From Colwellia psychrerythraea (GTDB taxonomy: Bacteria; Pseudomonadota; Gammaproteobacteria; Enterobacterales; Alteromonadaceae), in NCBI GenBank assembly GCA_002163005.1, contig MAAF01000040.1:62001-126000 (forward strand): a stretch of DNA of 64,000 nucleotides, in the 5' to 3' direction. The notes under the pieces are model-generated. The model did no database searches and had not been told where the DNA came from. It saw nothing but the letters and a program-made list of their open reading frames with translations. Below are positions 1 through 11,536 of this stretch, one piece after another (positions within the stretch are counted from its first letter, which is position 1; the number at the start of each line of letters is the position of its first letter). The position numbers and the translations under genes are program-made.

Positions 1-196
1 GTTCAACAATTTCAGATTCAATTTCTTTCGGTGATGCTGCACGCCAAGTCGTTTGTATGCCGATTTGAGGGCGCTCAATATCGGGAAATAACTGTACTGG
101 CAACTTAAATAAGCTGAGCAGGCCAACAAGTAAAGTTAGGGCAACAACAACAGCAACGGCTGCAGGACTTATTAAAGCGCTCTTGGTGAGTTTCAT
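1..196 (-). CDS. RND efflux transporter permease, N-terminal fragment
   Basis: The reverse strand encodes the first 65 or so residues of an AcrB-type inner-membrane pump, cut by the window edge. The ATG is at 196. The product starts with a short cytoplasmic segment, then one hydrophobic helix rich in Val, Ala and Leu, then the motif LPVQLFPDIERPQIGIQT, typical of the first periplasmic stretch of RND permeases. These pumps use the proton gradient to export drugs, solvents or metals with an adaptor and an outer-membrane channel. The partners lie outside the window, so the substrate cannot be judged. The family call is secure; the subfamily is open. Confidence 0.85.
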   Translation of the reverse strand, partial: MKLTKSALISPAAVAVVVALTLLVGLLSLFKLPVQLFPDIERPQIGIQTTWRAASPKEIESEIVE

Positions 197-345
197 TGCG
201 ATTCCAACGTTGGGTTACATTAATTAACAATCAAGATACAAGTCCTCAGTTATAAAGAAACTAAGGTTGCGATTAATCGAGATAAAAACACGACCAATGA
301 CCGATAAGAAATGCTTTGAAATTATCTGACATAATTAGACATATT

Positions 346-660
346 TATACCCGTTCTACTTGAAGATGCATGATTCAGCTGGAATTAGAAACGTCTTTAG
401 GTAAGGCATTGATTGAAGAGAATGGTTGTTCAGGAGAATATGCTCCTGCATTCTCTAATAAGCTGCATCCATGCCGCGTCCTTTTCGAAATCAATAACGC
501 AGCATAAAGCGTTTCTAAACCAGCCCCTTGGGGAAGGCTGAGCAAATCATACTCGGCGTTGCATTTCTTTTTAAGGGAATAACCCTTAATAAAAAAATGC
601 GCCTTGATTATGAGTCGCTCAGACTTCCTGATACGAGCATCTTCAAGTAGAACGGGTATA
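346..660. mobile_element. MITE with 24-bp perfect terminal inverted repeats
   Basis: The two ends are exact reverse complements over 24 bases, beginning TATACCCGTTCTACTTGAAG at 346-369 and ending at 637-660. The 315-bp interior has no usable reading frame. The ends sit at a TA dinucleotide, compatible with a TA target duplication as made by IS630/mariner-type transposases. Size, lack of coding and perfect termini fit a non-autonomous miniature element. Degenerate relatives of the ends occur at 35111, 36692 and 54771. It fills most of the 197-793 gap between the RND fragment and pldA. Confidence 0.85.
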
Positions 661-732
661 GGATGGATTTTAAATGAATAAACGGACGAAAGTTAGATTA
701 TTTGCAACACCTTTAGGGGGTACTTATCTCTA

Positions 733-759
733 TTGATTAATAACACAATAAGCTATAAT
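733..759 (+). promoter_or_regulatory. possible sigma-70 promoter of pldA
   Basis: TTGATT at 733-738 and a consensus TATAAT at 754-759 lie about 35 bases before the pldA start codon. The spacer is only 15 bases, shorter than the usual 17, so the -35 box is doubtful while the -10 box is good. Confidence 0.45.
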
Positions 760-793
760 CGACGCAAATTTTTAGTTCAAACTACCGGCTATC

Positions 794-1858
794 ATGAGAC
801 CAATATTTTCCATAGGGCGCTGCCTACTCTTATTGTCACTTTCGTTTAATACGCAAGCCTTTTCCGCTGAAGGTGATCGCAGCAAAGTTGAGCCTGAGTC
901 ACAGAAAACCCCCTTTGAAATATGTTTGTTTAAAGCGATTAAAAGTGCCGATAAAAATGCCACCCTTGCGAAAATAGAAACACAATGTGAACAGCAAATA
1001 GTTCGTAATATTCTCAAAGATGGCAGCGACCAAGACATTGAGTTAGGTGCCCTTTCTCATAGAATAATTAGAGAAAGAAGAACCGCAGCCGATCCCTATG
1101 TGCTTTCGCCTCATAAAATGAATTACATCTTACCTTTTTCCATTGTTGATAATATTAACCGTGAAGCCTATCAAGAATTTTCAACATGGGCTGATGATTT
1201 AAAAGATGTTGAAGCCAAGTTTCAAATAAGTCTTAAAATCCCTCTTCTGACCGGGCATTGGTTGAATGAAGGTGACCAATTGTTTTTTGGTTTCACCTTA
1301 CAGTCTTGGTGGCAAATCTACGCAGATGAAATTTCAAAACCTTTTAGAGAAACCAACTACCAGCCTGAGTTTTTCTATGTTACGCCACTGAATTTCCATC
1401 CGTGGGGAGGGAATTCAGCCTTAGTAACTGGCTTCGAGCATCAATCAAATGGCCGTTCACAGCAACTATCCAGAGGTTGGAATCGTGTCTATATTAATTA
1501 TCTGTATGAAAAACGTAACTTCGCCCTATCTTTTCGTCCATGGTATCGTATTCCTGAAGAAGAGAAGTCTTCTCCCTCTGATGGTCAAGGGGATGACAAT
1601 CCCGATATTTTAGATTACATGGGTCACTTTGAATTAGGTATGGTGTACAAACACAGTACCTATTTTGAACTTTCATTTAAGGGCCGTGAAAATTTCGCGA
1701 CGCACAATGGCTTTGTTGAAGTTGGCGCTACCTTTCCATTATGGGGGAAATTAAAAGGCTACGCCCAATTTAGTAGTGGTTATGGCGAGAGTTTAATTGA
1801 CTACAATGTTAATCAAAAGCGTTTTGGTATCGGTATAGCGCTAACGAATTTACTTTAA
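794..1858 (+). CDS. pldA: outer-membrane phospholipase A1
   Basis: This 354-residue protein is the outer-membrane phospholipase A (OMPLA), a calcium-dependent beta-barrel enzyme that hydrolyses phospholipids misplaced in the outer leaflet. A signal peptide ends near residue 24 (QAFSA). A family-specific N-terminal extension precedes the 12-stranded barrel. The catalytic block HQSNGRSQQLSRGWNR is present: His216, Ser218 and Asn230 have the spacing of the E. coli triad His142, Ser144, Asn156. The chain ends in a hydrophobic barrel strand (IALTNLL). The gene is transcribed alone and converges on the czc operon. The E. coli protein is 289 residues; most of the extra length lies before the barrel. 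Confidence 0.95.
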   Translation: MRPIFSIGRCLLLLSLSFNTQAFSAEGDRSKVEPESQKTPFEICLFKAIKSADKNATLAKIETQCEQQIVRNILKDGSDQDIELGALSHRIIRERRTAADPYVLSPHKMNYILPFSIVDNINREAYQEFSTWADDLKDVEAKFQISLKIPLLTGHWLNEGDQLFFGFTLQSWWQIYADEISKPFRETNYQPEFFYVTPLNFHPWGGNSALVTGFEHQSNGRSQQLSRGWNRVYINYLYEKRNFALSFRPWYRIPEEEKSSPSDGQGDDNPDILDYMGHFELGMVYKHSTYFELSFKGRENFATHNGFVEVGATFPLWGKLKGYAQFSSGYGESLIDYNVNQKRFGIGIALTNLL

Positions 1859-1908
1859 AATAAAAAACTTAAACTATGTTGTTACGACGGTGTTAGCTCT
1901 ATAAATAA

Positions 1909-1944
1909 AGCAGTAAACTGTTATTAAACAGTTACTGCTCTTTT
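1909..1944. terminator. bidirectional terminator between pldA and czcA
   Basis: AGCAGTAAACTGTT and AACAGTTACTGCT form a 13-bp stem with a one-base bulge and an ATTA loop. CTTTT follows on the plus strand and TTTATTTAT on the minus strand, so it can end both convergent units. Confidence 0.7.
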
Positions 1945-1962
1945 AATTAAGCCTGATTAAAG

Positions 1963-5082
<3,120 letters not shown>

Positions 5083-5090
5083 TTATCTCC

Positions 5091-6056
5091 TTAATGGGCG
5101 TGCGATGCGCCAGCTTTTCCTAAATCTGCTTTTAGCAGATAACTATTGCTGAGGGCATACTTGTCACCCACTCTTAGCCCTGAAATCACGTGAGTAACTT
5201 GGCCATCAGTTTCACCAAGTTGTAACTCACGTGTCTCATAGCCGCTTTTGTTTGTAACGAAAATGACGTTCTTACCTTCAACTTCTTGAAGGGCACGATT
5301 GTCGATAACTAAGCTGGCATCCATTTGACTAGTCACTATACTGCCGGCTAACATTTGCCCTGGTGTCCATAAGCCATTGCTATTTTCTAGTGGTACTATT
5401 GCCGTCATAAATGGTTGATTTTTATTGGCCATTAAATACATTATGTTGGATTGTGTTTTAGCAACCGTTGATGAAATGGTAACTTGCTGACCTTTTTTAA
5501 TCGCTTGTTGGCTTGGAAATATCTTGTATTCAACCCACAATTGGTCATAGTTTTCCAGCGTTAGCAACGGTTGTAAACTCGCTAACTCGCCAGGGTTCGC
5601 ATACCGTTCAGTTACTACACCTGAAATTGGCGCGGAAATGTTATAACGCTTTAAACTATCGCTCGATTCAACTTGCGCAATATTTTCTCCTGCTTTAACA
5701 ACATCGCCAACATTAACGCTTAATTTAGTGATCAAGCCAGGAAAACGAGCACTCACTTGACTAATTGCCTTTGGATTGATGACAGAGCGACCATACACGG
5801 TCGTCATTTTATTTATTTGACCAGCACCCGCGGTGGCATTGATTATCCCTGCTTTTAGGGCGTCACTTAGTGTGATTTCAATGTGTCCCTCTATTTCATT
5901 ATGCTTACCTTCATCACCATGAGATTTTTCTTCTCCATGGTGATCACTGTGCTGGTCTTCTTTACCGTGATCTTCGCCCGCGATTAGGTTATTACTAATT
6001 ACTGCACTGCTTAAAGTTGCTGCTATTAATAGTAAAGTTGTATATTTAATGGTCAT
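5091..6056 (-). CDS. czcB: CzcB-type RND periplasmic adaptor
   Basis: This 321-residue membrane-fusion protein links the CzcA pump to the CzcC channel. An N-terminal signal/anchor segment (residues 6-26) is followed by a His/Asp/Glu-rich stretch (about 27-58, many HG, HH and DH pairs) that can bind metal in the periplasm. Lipoyl-like halves (about 80-150), beta-barrel and membrane-proximal domains follow. At 321 residues it is shorter than many CzcB proteins of 380-520 residues, and the alpha-hairpin is almost absent: the lipoyl half GDVVKAGENIAQVES runs nearly straight into ISAPISGVV. It ends in a short His tail (SHAH). It lies between czcC and czcA. Confidence 0.88.
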   Translation of the reverse strand: MTIKYTTLLLIAATLSSAVISNNLIAGEDHGKEDQHSDHHGEEKSHGDEGKHNEIEGHIEITLSDALKAGIINATAGAGQINKMTTVYGRSVINPKAISQVSARFPGLITKLSVNVGDVVKAGENIAQVESSDSLKRYNISAPISGVVTERYANPGELASLQPLLTLENYDQLWVEYKIFPSQQAIKKGQQVTISSTVAKTQSNIMYLMANKNQPFMTAIVPLENSNGLWTPGQMLAGSIVTSQMDASLVIDNRALQEVEGKNVIFVTNKSGYETRELQLGETDGQVTHVISGLRVGDKYALSNSYLLKADLGKAGASHAH

Positions 6057-6066
6057 GTGAAATTCC

Positions 6067-7428
6067 TTAAAATTCGTTATTTATTGGTGACGTTAAATCG
6101 TATTGAGAGGCAGGAAGAGGTTCCGCAATTAGTTGCTCGATTTCCGTTCCATATCGTAAAGCAGCAGAGGCAGATTCAATCATGGCACGACGGGCAAAGA
6201 GTAATTCTTGTCTCGCAGTCAAATAATCTAAATAACTATAACGACCACGTTGGTAGGCGATTTGAGTTTCGTCTAATGCCTCGGTTAGGGTGGGAATAAT
6301 ACTTTCTTTAAGGTTTTTAGCGATAAAAATGGCTTGCTTCCTGTTGGCATAAGCTCGATATAGTTGATTATGTAAAGCCAACATAGTTACTTCTCTTTTT
6401 ACTATGATTTCATCACGTGCTGCTTGTGCTGAAAGAATCGCTCCAGTATTTCGTTTTGATGCAAATAGCGGCATGCTAAAACCTGCAGTAAGTGCGGTAT
6501 CGTTAACGTCTTGAATTTGCTTAATTCCAACCGACCATTTGATATCTGCACTGGACTCAGTACGCGCTAAACGAAGTTGAGCCTCCCTTAATCGTTCTTC
6601 AGTGGCATAAATTAAAATTTCAGGGTTTTGTTTAACTTTGGCAAGCAAAGTTGTCAATTCAATATCGGCTGAAAACTGGTATAAATCTCCCTCAACTTGA
6701 GTAAATGATGGCGTAGTTTCCTTCCACATCATGGCTAATGCGACTTTAGAATAATCAAATTGTTGTTGCTCAGATGAAGTCACCAATCTTGCGTTACCAA
6801 CAGCTGCAAGTGCTCGTTTAATTTCGGCTTCGGGCGCAACACCTGCTTTTGAACGTTTTTCAACTTCAGCTAAAGTATTTTCAGCCAGTAATGTCGCTTC
6901 TTGAGCTAACGATAACCGCTCTTGTGCTGCAAGAATATCTATATAACGGCGTGTCACTTCACTCAGTAAGTTCAAGGCCTCAATTTTACGCATTGCGGTA
7001 AGTTGTGAACTGCGACTTTTAACGACACCAATACGGGCTTCCCTTTTATCACCCATTTCTATAATCGAAGAGAGAGAGAGAGTAAATTCAGTACTATTAA
7101 GTACGCCTATATCGTCAGTGCCAGCAAAATTTTCCATTTCAAAGCCGACTTCATAGGATGGCCTCAAGCCCTGACTTTGTAACTGGCCTTCAAGCGCACT
7201 TTGGCGAAATTTGAACACTTTAAGGGAAGGGTTATCCTTAACTGTTCTTTTGATTGCAGAAGATAATGTTAAGGTGTTTTCTTGCAACAAATTCTTTTCA
7301 TTTATACTGTGCGCCATTGGACTAAAAGCCCATAAAACAAGAATAAATGATTGAAAATAGATTACCCATTTCGATGATAACCAAGACAATTTTGCACCTT
7401 TAGGAGGCACATTAGTAAAATAATGCAT
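6067..7428 (-). CDS. czcC: CzcC-type outer-membrane efflux protein (TolC family)
   Basis: This 453-residue protein is the outer-membrane exit duct of the CzcCBA complex. It shows the duplicated, Ala/Leu/Gln-rich coiled-coil pattern of TolC-family proteins, for example QARDEIIVKREVTMLALHNQ in the second half and an equivalent helix pair around 150-235. A hydrophobic segment at about 25-42 is the signal peptide. The annotated start gives about 20 extra residues before it; a later start is possible. It is 10 bases upstream of czcB and follows the Cys-rich protein gene. Confidence 0.88.
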   Translation of the reverse strand: MHYFTNVPPKGAKLSWLSSKWVIYFQSFILVLWAFSPMAHSINEKNLLQENTLTLSSAIKRTVKDNPSLKVFKFRQSALEGQLQSQGLRPSYEVGFEMENFAGTDDIGVLNSTEFTLSLSSIIEMGDKREARIGVVKSRSSQLTAMRKIEALNLLSEVTRRYIDILAAQERLSLAQEATLLAENTLAEVEKRSKAGVAPEAEIKRALAAVGNARLVTSSEQQQFDYSKVALAMMWKETTPSFTQVEGDLYQFSADIELTTLLAKVKQNPEILIYATEERLREAQLRLARTESSADIKWSVGIKQIQDVNDTALTAGFSMPLFASKRNTGAILSAQAARDEIIVKREVTMLALHNQLYRAYANRKQAIFIAKNLKESIIPTLTEALDETQIAYQRGRYSYLDYLTARQELLFARRAMIESASAALRYGTEIEQLIAEPLPASQYDLTSPINNEF

Positions 7429-7486
7429 AGGTATTTCCTATTTTTTGATAAATGTATTGATGATATTTTGTAAACCATCAAGGGAA

Positions 7487-7855
7487 TTAGTAAATGTATA
7501 TACCCAAGCTAGATTTTGGAGGGCGCAGGAAGGAATAGTAAGGTCTATTGAATTGTGTTGGTTCAATACCATCAACTAATAGTTCAGCCGTTTTTATGTC
7601 ATCTTTAACTGACACAAGAGTAAACATATTATTTGAGCAGCATGGACAACATTTAGCATTACAATCCAAGCATTCATCCTGATTGATTTCTTGCTCTAAC
7701 GCTGATTCATTTTCAGCAACGAGTTCGGCATCTATACTATTGAATTGAAGGTAGTACTCGGAAAGTCGTTCATTATTTTGACTGGACTCGCAACTATCTG
7801 CCATAGCAAAAGCAGATTGCAGAGTTATCAATACAATCATCACGTAGAAAAGCAT
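7487..7855 (-). CDS. secreted Cys-rich protein of the metal-efflux operon
   Basis: I do not recognise a named family. From the start chosen here the protein has 122 residues. A signal peptide (MLFYVMIVLITLQSAFA) is followed by an acidic stretch and then a Cys cluster, DECLDCNAKCCPCCSNN, with six Cys in 14 residues, a likely metal-binding patch. The longer ORF begins at 7909 and overlaps the CDF gene by four bases (ATGA), but ATG 7855 has a strong GGAGAG ribosome site nine bases upstream and starts directly at the signal peptide. Its position between a CDF gene and czcC resembles that of CzcI-type small periplasmic proteins; a role in metal sensing or trafficking is inferred. The final codons (TATATACCCAAGCTAG) resemble the end of the local MITE family. 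Confidence 0.7.
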   Translation of the reverse strand: MLFYVMIVLITLQSAFAMADSCESSQNNERLSEYYLQFNSIDAELVAENESALEQEINQDECLDCNAKCCPCCSNNMFTLVSVKDDIKTAELLVDGIEPTQFNRPYYSFLRPPKSSLGIYIY

Positions 7856-7905
7856 GTTGAAATCTCTCCAACCTTTATTCGGTTGGAAAATATTACGTAA
7901 TAGAA

Positions 7906-8532
7906 TCATGCAATACAGCTTTTATCTGCTGATTTACTTTCTGTAATTGAGACTTTCGCTTCACGGATAATTGCAATACTAGAATGGATGACGATAATTG
8001 CTATAACACTGCCAATGACCCAATCAGGCCAAGCAGTGTTTAATCGGCCTACTAAAAATGCTGAAATCAATATCCCTATATTGGCCAACATATCATTGCG
8101 CGAACAGATCCAACTGGCTTTAAGGTTTACATCACCTTGTCTAAATTGGTATAAAACGGCAAAACAAATCATATTAACAATTAAGGCCATGAAGCCAACC
8201 GAAAACATCAGATCAGACTGAGGCTCACTACCGAGCCAAATACGTCTAACAACATCTAATAACACAAGTAAACCAAGAGATAACTGTAAATACCCGTTTG
8301 CTAAAGCCGCACGACCTTTATACAACAAACTTTTCCCTACCGCATAGAGGCTAAGTGAATACACTGCAGCATCGGCAAGCATATCAAGAGAGTCTGCGAG
8401 CAAACCACTAGAGTTTGCTAACCAACCTGCAATAAATTCTATGATAAACATACTAAAGTTAAGGATTAGTACAACCCAGAGTAATTTTCTTTCGTTGGTA
8501 TTCTTTGCTTCTGCGGCACAACAACCTGACAT
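7906..8532 (-). CDS. cation diffusion facilitator (CDF) metal transporter
   Basis: This 208-residue protein is a cation-efflux family member that exchanges protons for a divalent metal across the inner membrane. It begins MSGCC, a Cys pair likely to bind metal, and has about six predicted membrane helices. The helix-2 signature SSGLLADSLDMLADA has the Asp residues of the CDF A-site; the helix-5 counterpart is CSRNDMLANIGI. The usual cytoplasmic C-terminal domain is missing, as in short CDFs that sit beside MerR regulators. It is the first gene of the operon, 40-odd bases after the MerR-type promoter, and overlaps the next ORF by four bases. Confidence 0.88.
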   Translation of the reverse strand: MSGCCAAEAKNTNERKLLWVVLILNFSMFIIEFIAGWLANSSGLLADSLDMLADAAVYSLSLYAVGKSLLYKGRAALANGYLQLSLGLLVLLDVVRRIWLGSEPQSDLMFSVGFMALIVNMICFAVLYQFRQGDVNLKASWICSRNDMLANIGILISAFLVGRLNTAWPDWVIGSVIAIIVIHSSIAIIREAKVSITESKSADKSCIA

Positions 8533-8573
8533 AATAAGCTCGTTTATTCTTGAATAAGGTCTTTAATTGGGCC

Positions 8574-8604
8574 ATGATAAACCTTACTGTTGGAGTAAGG
8601 TCAA
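8574..8604 (-). promoter_or_regulatory. MerR-type promoter/operator with 19-bp spacer
   Basis: On the minus strand the -35 TTGACC (8604-8599) and -10 TATCAT (8579-8574) are separated by exactly 19 bases, the overlong spacing that MerR activators correct by bending DNA. The spacer region holds a perfect 8+5+8 palindrome, ACCTTACT-n5-AGTAAGGT, at 8581-8601. It drives the CDF-czcCBA operon and lies nine bases before the merR-type start codon, so the regulator probably also controls itself. Confidence 0.9.
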
Positions 8605-8609
8605 GCGTT

Positions 8610-8996
8610 ATGAAAATAAATCAACTATCTAAATTAACCAATGTGCTCAGTAAAACCATTCGATATTATGAGGACGTTGGTTTACTGCCTAAAGCATCTC
8701 GCAATAGCAATGGTTATCGAGACTACAGTTCAAGCGATGTCGATAATTTAATTTTTATTCGTCGATGTCGAGAGCTACAAATCCCTCTTGAGAAAATAAA
8801 AGTATTGATACAAGTACAAACAGACACAACATCATCGTGCAGTGAAGTAGATCTGCTTATTGAGCAACAGCTGGAGAATGTTCGTAAAACGATAAATGAG
8901 TTATCATTATTAGAGAAAACGCTGCATACGTTAGCAAAATCTTGTTCAAATGATATTGTTGGGGAATGTGAAATTTTGAAAAATTTAAAACAGTAA
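8610..8996 (+). CDS. MerR-family Cd/Pb/Zn-responsive regulator
   Basis: This 128-residue regulator (start at ATG 8610, MKINQLSKLT) has the MerR winged helix-turn-helix (KTIRYYEDVGLLPKA), a dimerisation coiled coil and a C-terminal metal loop. The ORF track starts 20 codons earlier, inside the operator, so the later ATG is preferred. Cys77, Cys112 and Cys120 are present. Cys at position 77 marks divalent-metal sensors such as CadR, PbrR and ZntR; copper and silver sensors have Ser there. It is divergent from the CDF-czc operon and should activate it through the 19-bp-spacer promoter. The exact metal among Cd, Pb, Zn and Co cannot be fixed from sequence. Confidence 0.92.
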   Translation: MKINQLSKLTNVLSKTIRYYEDVGLLPKASRNSNGYRDYSSSDVDNLIFIRRCRELQIPLEKIKVLIQVQTDTTSSCSEVDLLIEQQLENVRKTINELSLLEKTLHTLAKSCSNDIVGECEILKNLKQ

Positions 8997-9181
8997 GTTT
9001 ACTAATAGTATTAAGAAAGACTCGCTTGAAGCATTTTATCAGTGAGATCAATGGTGGATTAGTAACCATGACTTATTTTGTTAGGTAACAAACTGGCCAC
9101 CATTACCGAATTAACTAAAAACAGGCAATAATAAAAGTTATCACCTATTTTTAGGATAAATAAATCAACCCGATTGGTATT

Positions 9182-10384
9182 TTACTCAGGTAAACCAAAG
9201 GTATCGACAACATAATCGAGATCTTTATCTCCTCGACCACTTAAATTAACGAGTACAGATTTTTCTGGGAATTTTTGCGCAAGCTTCATCGCATAAGCAA
9301 CCGCATGGGCACTTTCTAACGCAGGGATAATTCCCTCTAATCGGCTCAATTCATAAAATGCATCAATACACTCTTTATCCGTAATACTGTCGTAGGTAAC
9401 TTTATTTAAGTCCTTCAACATACTGTGCTCCGGACCTACGCCTGGGTAATCAAGACCACTGGCAATAGAATGTACCGGTGCTGGATCACCATTTTCACCT
9501 TGAAGGATATAACATTTAAAGCCATGGATAAGACCAGGCTTACCGAGAGTCATCGTGGCGGCATGCTCTCCCGTTTTAAAAGATTTTCCTGCCGGTTCAA
9601 TACCAAACAATTGAGTCTCATCATCTTCTAAAAAGGATGAGAAAATTCCCATCGCATTACTACCACCGCCAATACAAGCGACAACGCTGTCAGGTAACTC
9701 ACCTGTCATATCTAAAAATTGCTCCCTCGCTTCAATGCCAATAACACGTTGAAAGTCACGTACTATCATTGGAAAGGGATGTGGGCCAACAACTGAGCCT
9801 ATGCAATATATGGTTGAAATAGGGTCTTTAAGGTACGCTTCAAAAGCACTGTCTACCGCTTCTTTTAAAGTTTTCAAACCATGAGTTACTGGAATAACAG
9901 TTGCCCCTAGCACTTTCATGCGCAGTACATTAGGGTACTCTTTTTTAATATCAACTTCGCCCATATGAATTTCGCACTCTAGGCCAAAATAAGCCGCTGC
10001 GGTAGCTAGGGCAACGCCATGTTGTCCTGCGCCCGTTTCAGCAATTAGCTTCTTTTTACCTAAGTGTTTAGCAAGTAAGGCTTCGCCCATACAATGATTT
10101 AACTTATGAGCTCCAGTATGATTTAAATCTTCTCTTTTTAAATAAATTTGCCCGCCATATTTTTCTGATAAGCGTTGGCAATGATAAACAGGTGTAGGAC
10201 GACCTTGATAATATTTTCTAATATCACGAAGCTCTGAAATAAATTTATGAGACTTACTGATAGCAAAGTAAGCATCATTAATTTTCTTCATCTCTTCTTC
10301 TAAATTTGGGGGAATAAATGCACCACCATATTCATTAAAAAATCCGTCTTTGTTCGGGTACTTTTTAAAATAATTCTCTTTCAT
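9182..10384 (-). CDS. trpB: solitary tryptophan synthase beta chain-like protein
   Basis: This 400-residue fold-type II PLP enzyme condenses indole with serine to give tryptophan. The PLP Lys is Lys94 in HTGAHKLNH, Glu116 in AETGAGQHG matches the catalytic Glu109 of Salmonella TrpB, and GGGSNAMG binds the PLP phosphate. Two points differ from standard TrpB: the motif after the Lys is LNH rather than INN, and no trpA, trpC or other trp gene is nearby. It is probably a second, stand-alone TrpB copy that salvages indole or works on a related substrate. It converges on the MerR gene and has a 410-base gap upstream. The family call is firm; the in vivo role is inferred. Confidence 0.85.
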   Translation of the reverse strand: MKENYFKKYPNKDGFFNEYGGAFIPPNLEEEMKKINDAYFAISKSHKFISELRDIRKYYQGRPTPVYHCQRLSEKYGGQIYLKREDLNHTGAHKLNHCMGEALLAKHLGKKKLIAETGAGQHGVALATAAAYFGLECEIHMGEVDIKKEYPNVLRMKVLGATVIPVTHGLKTLKEAVDSAFEAYLKDPISTIYCIGSVVGPHPFPMIVRDFQRVIGIEAREQFLDMTGELPDSVVACIGGGSNAMGIFSSFLEDDETQLFGIEPAGKSFKTGEHAATMTLGKPGLIHGFKCYILQGENGDPAPVHSIASGLDYPGVGPEHSMLKDLNKVTYDSITDKECIDAFYELSRLEGIIPALESAHAVAYAMKLAQKFPEKSVLVNLSGRGDKDLDYVVDTFGLPE

Positions 10385-10711
10385 TTTATTCCTTTATGAT
10401 TATGGGAAGAGTAAAAATAATAACCAGCGACAAAAAATACCGCAAGGATAAATCTGCCTATTATCCCAATCTAAATCAAATAAACGGGAAAGATTTCATT
10501 AGGTGAAAAAAGCAGGATGAGCTCTTTGAATTTTAAAGTAATATTTACGCGGGTATTTTCGATGAAATATAGGTTGTCTCAACGATTACTCTTGCCACTC
10601 CCCCCTAAAAATTATCTTCATAAGATGTTGCAATTACAGTGTTTTAGCACAATTGTAGGTGCATTAAATTAGTGGCTCACAGTAAAGTCCAAAAAACAGC
10701 TATTTTTAATG

Positions 10712-10760
10712 TTAATTAAACAATTACCTTGTGTTGAATCAAAGTAATTGTTTTAATTAA
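10712..10760. promoter_or_regulatory. 16-bp inverted repeat before the DUF1538 operon
   Basis: TTAATTAAACAATTAC (10712-10727) and GTAATTGTTTTAATTAA (10744-10760) are inverted copies with a single bulged base, 39 bases before the first ATG of the DUF1538-PII operon. It may be an operator for a dimeric regulator or a leader hairpin. The rest of the 10385-10798 gap is AT-rich and I see no gene in it. Confidence 0.55.
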
Positions 10761-10798
10761 TTTTATAATATTAGGTAATCCCCATTAATTTATTATTT

Positions 10799-11536
10799 AT
10801 GAATCATCAGTTTATCGTTTTTCTAAAAGCATTATTAGGTAGTTGTAAAGACTTACTACCCATTATCCTCGTTATTGCATTTTTCCAATTTTCCGTACTG
10901 CAACAACCCATGCCTAATGTTGGCGATATATTAGTTGGCCTAGCATTAGTCGTCTTAGGTTTAACATTCTTTATTTACGGTTTAGAAATGGGCTTATTCC
11001 CCATTGGTGAATCAATGGCGCAAGCATTCGCTAAAAAAGGCAGCATTAGCTGGTTACTGACTTTTGCCTTTTGTTTAGGATTTGGCACGACTGTGGCTGA
11101 GCCCTCCTTAATCGCCGTTGCAAAAGAAGCAGCAATTGTTGCCGCATCAGGGGGAATTATTACTGATACGCTAGAATCACAACTTTCTTATGCCAATGGT
11201 TTACGTTTCACCGTTGCCTTTGCTGTTGGCTTGGCCATTGTTATTGGTGTGTTACGCATAATTCGTGGTTGGCCTATACAATATTTAATTTTAGGCGGCT
11301 ATGTTGTTGTGGTACTGATGACGTTAGTTGCACCTAGCTGGATTATTGGCATTGCATACGATTCTGGCGGCGTTACTACCTCAACGATTACCGTTCCTTT
11401 AGTAACAGCACTCGGTGTTGGTTTAGCCTCAGCAATAAAAGGTAGGAATCCTATGATTGACGGCTTTGGTTTGATTGCTTTTGCCTCATTAACACCGATG
11501 ATTTTTGTGATGATTTACGGCATGGTGATCAGTTAA
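10799..11536 (+). CDS. DUF1538 membrane protein A
   Basis: This 245-residue integral membrane protein with about seven helices belongs to the DUF1538 family of uncharacterised, probable transporters. The conserved [16 protein letters not shown] loop, a breaking segment inside the membrane, and [20 protein letters not shown] near the end are both present. The same two motifs recur in the next gene, so the pair forms two homologous halves. The genes overlap by one base (TAATG), which predicts coupled translation. The downstream PII-like and CBS proteins suggest control by nucleotides. Substrate unknown. Confidence 0.85.
   Translation: MNHQFIVFLKALLGSCKDLLPIILVIAFFQFSVLQQPMPNVGDILVGLALVVLGLTFFIYGLEMGLFPIGESMAQAFAKKGSISWLLTFAFCLGFGTTVAEPSLIAVAKEAAIVAASGGIITDTLESQLSYANGLRFTVAFAVGLAIVIGVLRIIRGWPIQYLILGGYVVVVLMTLVAPSWIIGIAYDSGGVTTSTITVPLVTALGVGLASAIKGRNPMIDGFGLIAFASLTPMIFVMIYGMVIS

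Noticed and set aside
10385-10711. trp leader or riboswitch upstream of the solitary trpB
   Set aside because: No leader peptide with Trp codons and no terminator/antiterminator pair could be made out.
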